Below are positions 5,876 through 10,176 of a stretch of DNA of 10,176 nucleotides, piece by piece. The notes under the pieces were generated by a model. The model was not told where the DNA came from, ran no database searches, and saw only the letters and a program-made list of their open reading frames with translations. Source of the stretch: Thermoleophilia bacterium (GTDB lineage: Bacteria; Actinomycetota; Thermoleophilia; Gaiellales; JAICJC01); the NCBI GenBank assembly GCA_025928435.1, contig JAICJM010000147.1, forward strand, positions 1-10,176, read 5' to 3'. The stretch's first letter is position 1, and every line of letters starts with the position of its first letter. The position numbers were made by a program, and so were the translations under genes.

Positions 5876-5896
5876 GCGCCATCGGGCCGGAACCAG

Positions 5897-5902
5897 GTAC
5901 CG
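5897..5902 (+). promoter_or_regulatory. Candidate -10 box of the CNBD-flavoprotein gene
   Basis: TACCGT fits TANNNT and lies 11 bases before the ATG at 5914, which would leave a leader of only about four or five bases. There is no Shine-Dalgarno in GCGGGCAG upstream of the ATG and no clear -35. Confidence 0.3.
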
Positions 5903-5913
5903 TTTGCGGGCAG

Positions 5914-7596
5914 ATGGTGACGGCAGAGGAGATCGCGGGGATCACGGTCTTCGCAGAGCTGAGCGAGGCCGACCGCGAGCGGATCTCGCGCGCCGCCGCG
6001 GACATCACCCTCGCCGCCGGCGAGTACGCCGCCTACGAGGGCGGCGAGCGGGCGCTCTTCGGGCTGCTCGAGGGCAAGATCGAGGCCGTCAAGCACGTCG
6101 AGGGCATCGGCCGCGTCGTCGGCGTGCGCAAGCCGGGCGACATCTTCGGCGAGGTGCCGGTGACGCTGGGCACCACCTTCCCGGTCGGGTTCCGGGCGGC
6201 CGAGGCCTCGCGCGTCCTGCGGCTCGATCCCGACGGCTACTACTCCGTCGTCGCGAGCGCGCCCGACGTCGGCCGCGAGATCGGCCAGCTCGCGAGCCAC
6301 CGCATCGAGGGCCTGCGCGGGCTCCAGGGCATCTCGTCGGAGCCGTCCGTCCCGCGGGCGTTCGTGGTCGGCGAGCGCTGGGATCCCGCCTGCGCCGACC
6401 TGCGCCACTTCCTGCACCGCAACCAGGTCGCCTTCAAGTGGCTCCAGCCGGAAGCGCCCGAGACCGCCGAGCAGTGGGACGGCCCCGTGCCGCCCCCAGA
6501 GGATTGCCCCGTCCTGCGCGTCGTCGACGGCAAGACGGTGGTACGGCCGCAGCTCCGCCGGGTGGCAGAGCTGCTGGGCCTCTCCACCGAGCCGGAGGCG
6601 GCGGAGTACGACACGGTGATCGTCGGCGCCGGCCCGGCCGGCCTGGCCGCGGCCGTGTACGGCGCGTCGGAGGGCCTGCGGACGATCGTGATCGAGCGCG
6701 AGGCGCCGGGTGGGCAGGCCGGCACGTCGTCGCGGATCGAGAACTACCTCGGCTTCCCCTCGGGCGTCTCCGGCGACGAGCTCGCGAGCCGGGCGCTGCA
6801 GCAGGCCCGCCGGCTGGGAGCCGAGATCCTGGTCACGCGTGCGATCACGCGCATCGACGCGGCCACCCGCCAGGTGCACCTCGACGGCGGCGACGTCCTG
6901 CGGGCGCGCACGATCATCCTCGCGTGCGGCGTCACCTGGCGCCGGCTCGACATCGAGGGCGGCGACCGCCTCGCCGGGAAGGGCGTCTCCTACGGCGCGG
7001 CCCGCAGCGAGGCGCCCGCCAGCCACGGCTTCGACGTGCAGATCGTCGGGGCGGGCAACTCCGCCGGCCAGGCGGCGCTGTTCTTCGCCAGCCACGCCCG
7101 TTCCGTGACGATCCTGTGCCGCAGCGCCGGGCCGGAGCGGACGATGTCCCAGTACCTGCTCGACCAGCTGGCTGCGCGCGCAAACATCCAGGTGCTGACA
7201 CACAGCGAGGTTGTCCGCGTCGACGGCGAGGGCTCGCTCGAGGCGATCGTCGTCAGGAACTCGCAGAGCGGCGAGGAGACGCGGCTCGAGTCGGGCGGGC
7301 TCTTCATCCTGATCGGCGCCGACGCCGAGACCGGCTGGCTGCCGCCGGAGATCGCCCGCGACCGGCGCGGCTACGTCCTCACGGGCGCCGAGCTGGCCGA
7401 CACCGACCGCTGGGAGCTCGAGCGCGACCCGTACCTGCTCGAGACGAGCGTGCCCGGCATCTTCGCCTGCGGCGACGTCCGCCTCGGCCCGGTCAAGCGC
7501 GTCGCCGCGGCCGTGGGCGAGGGCAGCATGGCCATCGCCTTCGTCCACCAGTACATGCGGGAGGCGGACGACCGGGCCGGCGTCGTCGCCGGGTGA
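5914..7596 (+). CDS. CNBD / glutaredoxin-like / thioredoxin-reductase-like FAD oxidoreductase without CxxC
   Basis: The 560-residue protein has three parts. Residues 1-135 are a CNBD; its phosphate cassette (FGEVPVTLG, 78-86) is degenerate, without the Arg-Ser/Thr-Ala of nucleotide binders. Residues 145-223 look like a thioredoxin/glutaredoxin fold ([16 protein letters not shown] near a cis-Pro) without a CxxC. Residues 232-550 are a thioredoxin-reductase-type flavoprotein: FAD loop [13 protein letters not shown] (235-247), GGQAG (266-270), NAD(P)H loop [12 protein letters not shown] (377-388), and FACGDVR (517-523) near the end. Where TrxR has CATC after GVSY, this protein has GAAR, so it cannot pass electrons through a disulfide. 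Related actinobacterial proteins often share this loss. The ATG at 5914 (MVTAEEIAG) is chosen because upstream in-frame codons overlap the divergent gene. The acceptor is unknown; an NAD(P)H-dependent redox role is inferred. Confidence 0.9.
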   Translation: MVTAEEIAGITVFAELSEADRERISRAAADITLAAGEYAAYEGGERALFGLLEGKIEAVKHVEGIGRVVGVRKPGDIFGEVPVTLGTTFPVGFRAAEASRVLRLDPDGYYSVVASAPDVGREIGQLASHRIEGLRGLQGISSEPSVPRAFVVGERWDPACADLRHFLHRNQVAFKWLQPEAPETAEQWDGPVPPPEDCPVLRVVDGKTVVRPQLRRVAELLGLSTEPEAAEYDTVIVGAGPAGLAAAVYGASEGLRTIVIEREAPGGQAGTSSRIENYLGFPSGVSGDELASRALQQARRLGAEILVTRAITRIDAATRQVHLDGGDVLRARTIILACGVTWRRLDIEGGDRLAGKGVSYGAARSEAPASHGFDVQIVGAGNSAGQAALFFASHARSVTILCRSAGPERTMSQYLLDQLAARANIQVLTHSEVVRVDGEGSLEAIVVRNSQSGEETRLESGGLFILIGADAETGWLPPEIARDRRGYVLTGAELADTDRWELERDPYLLETSVPGIFACGDVRLGPVKRVAAAVGEGSMAIAFVHQYMREADDRAGVVAG

Positions 7597-7600
7597 GCCG

Positions 7601-7888
7601 ATGCTCGTGGTGATCGCGCAGTACCGGACGAAGCCCGGCAGGGGCGACGAGGTCGCGGCCGTGCTCGCGCTGCACGGCCCGAAGTCGGCGGCGGAGCCGG
7701 GGTGCCGTACGTTCACCGCCAACCGGTCGCGGGAGGACGGCGACCGCTTCGTCCTCTACGAGCAGTACGACGACGAGGCCGCCTTCCAGGCCCACCGCGA
7801 CTCGCCGCACTTCCAGGAGTACATCGCCGGCCGGGTTGTGCCGATGCTGGACGAGCGCTCGTGGGAGCGATTCACGGTCGTCGAGTAA
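7601..7888 (+). CDS. ABM-domain (antibiotic biosynthesis monooxygenase / YgiN-like) protein
   Basis: The 95-residue protein is a single ABM ferredoxin-like domain. EPGCRTFTANRS (32-43), FVLYEQYDDEAAFQAH (50-65) and SPHF (68-71) are the family's core motifs, and length is typical. Members act as cofactor-free dimeric quinol monooxygenases, heme-degrading enzymes or small-molecule binders; nothing here points to heme use. The ATG lies four bases after the stop of the CNBD-flavoprotein, with GGTGA just upstream, so the two are almost certainly co-transcribed. A role in quinone or redox metabolism together with that flavoprotein would fit both families, but is inference. The TAA stop is followed by a short GC hairpin. 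Confidence 0.92.
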   Translation: MLVVIAQYRTKPGRGDEVAAVLALHGPKSAAEPGCRTFTANRSREDGDRFVLYEQYDDEAAFQAHRDSPHFQEYIAGRVVPMLDERSWERFTVVE

Positions 7889-7904
7889 CCGGGGCCGTCC
7901 CCGG
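7889..7904 (+). terminator. Short hairpin after the ABM gene
   Basis: CCGGGG (7889-7894) pairs with CCCCGG (7899-7904) around CCGT, starting one base after the TAA. There is no T-run, and the next gene's -10-like box overlaps its end, so it could be a weak terminator or chance. Confidence 0.3.
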
Positions 7905-7905
7905 G

Positions 7906-7911
7906 TACGAA
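7906..7911 (+). promoter_or_regulatory. Candidate -10 box of the small acidic protein gene
   Basis: TACGAA ends six bases before the ATG at 7918, matching the leaderless spacing of the Trp leader. GCGGGC between them is not a Shine-Dalgarno. The last base deviates from TANNNT. Confidence 0.3.
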
Positions 7912-7917
7912 GCGGGC

Positions 7918-8217
7918 ATGCCGAAGGTGCGCATGCAGATCACCGGCCGGGCGGTCGGCGCCTCCGACGAGCAACCGGGCTTCGCCGAGCTCGTCCGGAC
8001 CAAGGTGGGCGGCGTGACCGACCGGGCCTTCCCGGAGGTCAAGATCGGCTCCGAGGACGAGGTGAGGATCGAGATCGTCCTCGACCGCGCGCTCCAGTCG
8101 GATGTCGCGGAGGCGCTCGAGCCGCTGCTCGCCGATCCGCACGTCACGAGTGCAGTCCTCGACGAGGACGGCGACGAGGCCGAGGGCGGCGAGATGATCG
8201 ATTCCACGTCGCCGTGA
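7918..8217 (+). CDS. Small acidic protein of unknown function (99 aa)
   Basis: I do not recognise this protein. It begins MPKVRMQITG and has alternating hydrophobic residues early on (VRMQITG; later VRIEIVLD, 49-56), which suggests a small alpha/beta domain with two or three strands. A helix-like stretch (DVAEALEPLL) follows, and the tail is strongly acidic (DEDGDEAEGGE). There is no signal peptide, membrane segment or Cys pair. The ATG at 7918 is chosen because it lies beyond the ABM stop and a TACGAA box is placed six bases upstream; the frame is open further upstream only as a shadow of the ABM gene. Third-codon GC is high, as in its neighbours, so it is probably a real gene. It may be the last gene of the flavoprotein-ABM unit. 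Confidence 0.7.
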   Translation: MPKVRMQITGRAVGASDEQPGFAELVRTKVGGVTDRAFPEVKIGSEDEVRIEIVLDRALQSDVAEALEPLLADPHVTSAVLDEDGDEAEGGEMIDSTSP

Positions 8218-8230
8218 TGTCCAAGGTGCG

Positions 8231-8243
8231 AGCCCGACGGGCT
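8231..8243 (+). terminator. Weak hairpin after the small acidic protein gene
   Basis: AGCCC (8231-8235) pairs with GGGCT (8239-8243) around GAC; a second GGGCT at 8250-8254 offers an alternative partner. It is short and lacks a T-run. It is the only fold seen between the convergent genes. Confidence 0.25.
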
Positions 8244-8300
8244 ACCACTGGGCTGCGAAACGAGCAGCGCAAGCGCCGGCCGTATGGGCGCGACCGAGAA

Positions 8301-8312
8301 GCTGTCAAGGGC
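8301..8312. repeat. 12-base repeat, copy 2 (GCTGTCAAGGGC)
   Basis: Identical to 2229-2240. Read leftward it contains TTGACA, followed 18 bases later by TACGGC, so a leftward promoter antisense to the small acidic protein gene is conceivable. The rest of the spacer 8218-8351 shows no gene. Confidence 0.35.
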
Positions 8313-8351
8313 GGATGCCTCCAGGCGCGCGGGGGCGTGGAGTCGATCAGC

Positions 8352-8813
8352 TTAGGTCGGCTTGGTCGTCATCGCCCAGATGGCGAAGACGTAGAGTGCG
8401 ACCAGGATCAGCGAGATGCTGGCGCTGACCTTGGCCAGCTTGCCGAGGCCCGTGTCCGGTGCCCGCCGCACGGCGATGTTCGCGACGATCGTGGCGATGA
8501 GCAGGAGGATGCCGCCGCCGTCTGCGACGATGAACCCGTCGCCGAGCCAGGCCGCGTTCGAGTTCTCGAGGTGCTCCCGCGACGCGATCCACTCCGCCGC
8601 GATGCGCATGACGAAGTACGACGGGATCGCGGCGTAGAGGAGCGTCTTCGCGCCGAACCGCTTCAGCGAGGCGGCGGACGGGTCGCTCGTCCGCCAGCCC
8701 TGGATGAGCGCGATCGCCGCCACGGTCACCGACGCCACGAGCGCCATCGCCCCGCCGATGTGCAAGAGCAGCGGGAGGTTCCAGCTGTCCGGTCGGATGA
8801 TGAGAAGGGTCAC
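8352..8813 (-). CDS. Four-helix membrane protein, translationally coupled partner
   Basis: The 153-residue protein starts at a GTG that overlaps the TGA of the preceding gene by four bases (GTGA at 8810-8813), a sign of translational coupling; a G-run sits a few bases upstream. It has four hydrophobic segments, about 13-38, 50-72, 84-108 and 121-146. The first begins LLLHIGGAMALVAS, similar in pattern to LFLHVTSAFAMVTA of its partner, so the two may be distant relatives of one fold. An RIAAEWIASREHLENSN segment follows helix 2 and carries most of the charges. I see no catalytic motif. It is a predicted integral membrane protein of unknown function, probably working with its partner as a pair. 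The frame stays open far upstream of the GTG only because it overlaps the partner gene. Confidence 0.82.
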   Translation of the reverse strand: MTLLIIRPDSWNLPLLLHIGGAMALVASVTVAAIALIQGWRTSDPSAASLKRFGAKTLLYAAIPSYFVMRIAAEWIASREHLENSNAAWLGDGFIVADGGGILLLIATIVANIAVRRAPDTGLGKLAKVSASISLILVALYVFAIWAMTTKPT

Positions 8814-9229
8814 GCGGCCCCCGGCTTGTAGATCATGTCGATCAGGATCACGAGCAGCGTGACCAGGAGCGCGAGGTTGAGGACGAGCGTCGCCGGGTCG
8901 GGCGCCGCCCCCGACGACGCAAGCTTGCGGTAGCCCGCGCCGAGCCGTCCGCCGATCGCCGACCCGATCACCCAGAGCACGATGGCGGCGATGATCCAGC
9001 CGTCGGCGAGCGAGAACTGCGACTCGTGCAGGGCGAGCCAGACGCCGAAGACGATCGCCAGCAGCCCGCCGACCGGCCACAGGATCCCCGCGACGGGGAC
9101 GAGCCGCATCGCCGTCGCGGAGTGGCGTTCGCTGCGCAGGGCGAGGGCGATCGCGAGGAACAGGCCTGCCGCCGTCACCATCGCGAACGCCGATGTCACG
9201 TGCAGGAAGAGCAGTGTCGAGCACCCCAC
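8810..9229 (-). CDS. DUF2269-like integral membrane protein
   Basis: The 139-residue protein has four membrane segments (about 4-31, 46-67, 74-97, 112-135). LFLHVTSAFAMVTAAGLF in helix 1, and FGVWLALHES followed by GWIIAAIVLWVIG, match the pattern of DUF2269, a family of small membrane proteins with no established role. The start is a GTG; an ATG eight bases upstream is in another frame. TACGGT lies eight bases before the GTG on this strand and no Shine-Dalgarno is visible, so a leaderless or nearly leaderless mRNA is likely. The stop overlaps the start of the next membrane protein. Loss of charge within the helices and a conserved His at residue 10 could point to a cofactor or ion site, but this is not established. 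The family assignment is from motif memory. Confidence 0.8.
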   Translation of the reverse strand: MGCSTLLFLHVTSAFAMVTAAGLFLAIALALRSERHSATAMRLVPVAGILWPVGGLLAIVFGVWLALHESQFSLADGWIIAAIVLWVIGSAIGGRLGAGYRKLASSGAAPDPATLVLNLALLVTLLVILIDMIYKPGAA

Positions 9230-9237
9230 CGCGGCAT

Positions 9238-9243
9238 ACCGTA
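9238..9243 (-). promoter_or_regulatory. Candidate -10 box of the DUF2269-like gene
   Basis: Read leftward this is TACGGT, a TANNNT match eight bases before the GTG at 9229. It lies in the 52-base gap after the HAF-repeat gene, so the membrane pair may have its own promoter in addition to any readthrough. Confidence 0.35.
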
Positions 9244-9281
9244 CATGACGCCGTCCGGGGGCCGGGATCGGCGCTCCGTCC

Positions 9282-10176
9282 TCAGCGCTGCGAGACCGCG
9301 AACGTGTCGATGTCGACCCGCCGCCGTCCCGCGGTGCCGAGCACCGTGATCTTGAGGGTGTGCGTGCCGACCTTCGCGAACGCGTGCACGAATGCGGTGC
9401 TGCGGACGCCGCCGAAGGTGCCCAGGTCGACCGTCGTCAAGACGTTCCCGTCGATCGCGACGCGGGCCCGGCCGAAGCTCGAGTCCTCGCCCGCGATCCA
9501 CCAGACCCGCTTGCCGGTGAAGGTGATCGACGCGGTCGCGCCGGCCTTGGTTGCCGACTTCTCGTGGCCGCCCCAGTCGCCGGTCCGCGCGGACCGCGTC
9601 CACCGGCCGCCGTAGTGGATCTTCGCGCTGGTCTCGTCGTATGCGGTCACGGGCTCGAGCACCGGCACCGTGGTCGAGGTGAGCTCGGCGGGCACGATCT
9701 GGAGGCTCTTGTTGAGCGAACCGCCGACGGGCTCGCAGCAGGTCACCGTGCGCGCGGTGATGTTCGTGATCCGGCCGTGGTCGTACAGCCATCCGAACTC
9801 GCCGTTCGCGCCCTGCGCGGTGCCGACGACGATGCCGTCGCTGGTGACGTCGTTGGCGACGCTGGACGTCGCGTTCAGGAGCTTGCCGATGTCGGTCATC
9901 GTCGTCCCGGAGCGGACGAACGCGTGCTGCACCTCGGCGGCGCTGTCGGCCCAGCCGACGATCATCCCGGAGCCGTTGATCGACCTGGCCTCGCTCTCCG
10001 TCCCGCCCAGCGTGCCGAGGTCCTTCATCGTCCCTGCCTTCCACAGGAACGCGCGCTGGTGGCCGGCGGAGTCGTTCGCCCAGCCGACGATCTCGCCGGT
10101 GCCGTTCACGGCGTTGGCCGCGCTCGCGTCGCCGCCGAGGGTGCCGAGATCGGCCATCCCCCCGCCGGACGTCCAG
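9282..10176 (-). CDS. HAF-repeat extracellular protein with C-terminal beta-sandwich-like domain, N-terminus off window
   Basis: The visible 297 residues are the C-terminal part of a secreted protein. Counting from an internal Met at 10157, three HAF-type repeats begin at DLGTLGG (3-9), DLGTLGG (46-52) and the decayed DIGKLLN (89-95), an exact 43-residue period. Each contains the NGxGxIVGWA core and the first two have AF(L/V). The reading frame remains open through the window end with WTSGGG before that Met, so more repeats and a signal peptide are expected beyond the edge. After a linker with a vicinal Cys pair (CCEP, 140-143), residues about 172-289 form a beta-rich domain (WTRSARTGDWGG, ITFTGKRVWWIAG, RARVAIDG, GTHTLKITVLG) of a type common at the ends of actinobacterial surface proteins and possibly carbohydrate-binding. 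There is no catalytic signature. Confidence 0.85.
   Translation of the reverse strand, partial: WTSGGGMADLGTLGGDASAANAVNGTGEIVGWANDSAGHQRAFLWKAGTMKDLGTLGGTESEARSINGSGMIVGWADSAAEVQHAFVRSGTTMTDIGKLLNATSSVANDVTSDGIVVGTAQGANGEFGWLYDHGRITNITARTVTCCEPVGGSLNKSLQIVPAELTSTTVPVLEPVTAYDETSAKIHYGGRWTRSARTGDWGGHEKSATKAGATASITFTGKRVWWIAGEDSSFGRARVAIDGNVLTTVDLGTFGGVRSTAFVHAFAKVGTHTLKITVLGTAGRRRVDIDTFAVSQR

Noticed and set aside
5371..7722. A 783-codon leftward open frame opposite the CNBD-flavoprotein
   Set aside because: Low-complexity shadow; the plus strand carries all FAD and NAD(P)H motifs.
8217..8263. A tRNA-like D-arm on the minus strand (GCCCAGTGGTAGCCC) in the spacer after the small acidic protein gene
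   Set aside because: No matching acceptor stem, anticodon arm or T-arm can be built around it, and the continuation runs into the coding region; the likeness comes from repeated AGCCC/GGGCT.

Overview
The window is very GC-rich, densely coded DNA of actinobacterial character. It holds an F420-type luciferase-like oxidoreductase, a Trp-codon attenuator of the kind used in this phylum, many starts only 6-8 bases after a TANNNT-like -10 box (leaderless-looking), and secreted HAF-repeat and Cys-repeat proteins. A deep-branching, Thermoleophilia-like soil actinobacterium would fit, but that placement is inferred from style and not from a marker gene. No mobile element, CRISPR array or convincing RNA gene is visible.

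Left part (1-2245). A leftward luciferase-like oxidoreductase, cut by the window edge, diverges from a rightward tryptophanyl-tRNA synthetase (trpS). The 190 bases between them hold a 13-codon leader peptide with two Trp codons, followed by RNA segments that can pair 1:2, 2:3 or 3:4. This is a complete ribosome-mediated attenuator layout. The TrpRS is of the auxiliary type (GDRPTG...HIGH, with Gln where indolmycin-sensitive enzymes have His). The two features together suggest a stress- or antibiotic-inducible TrpRS. A 10-bp perfect hairpin separates trpS from the convergent genes.

Middle part (2243-5822, all leftward). Read in the direction of transcription, these are a CNBD (cyclic-nucleotide-binding) protein, a membrane methyl-accepting chemotaxis protein carrying a C-terminal PilZ domain, a secreted protein built of three two-Cys repeats, and a PhzF-family isomerase. 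The first two form a likely two-gene second-messenger sensing unit; the last two are 12 bases apart.

Centre-right (5858-8217, rightward). A second CNBD, fused to a glutaredoxin-like segment and a thioredoxin-reductase-like flavoprotein that lacks the CxxC, diverges from the CNBD gene across a 91-base gap containing a strong palindrome. It is followed, 4 bases later, by an antibiotic-biosynthesis-monooxygenase (ABM) domain protein, and then by a small acidic protein of unknown function.

Right part (8352-10176, leftward). Two translationally coupled four-helix membrane proteins (the first DUF2269-like) follow a secreted HAF-repeat protein whose N-terminus lies outside the window.

The only stretches without a gene are short. 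The most notable are 874-1065 (attenuator), 3917-4029 (upstream of the secreted protein, no clear promoter seen) and 8218-8351 (convergent spacer).
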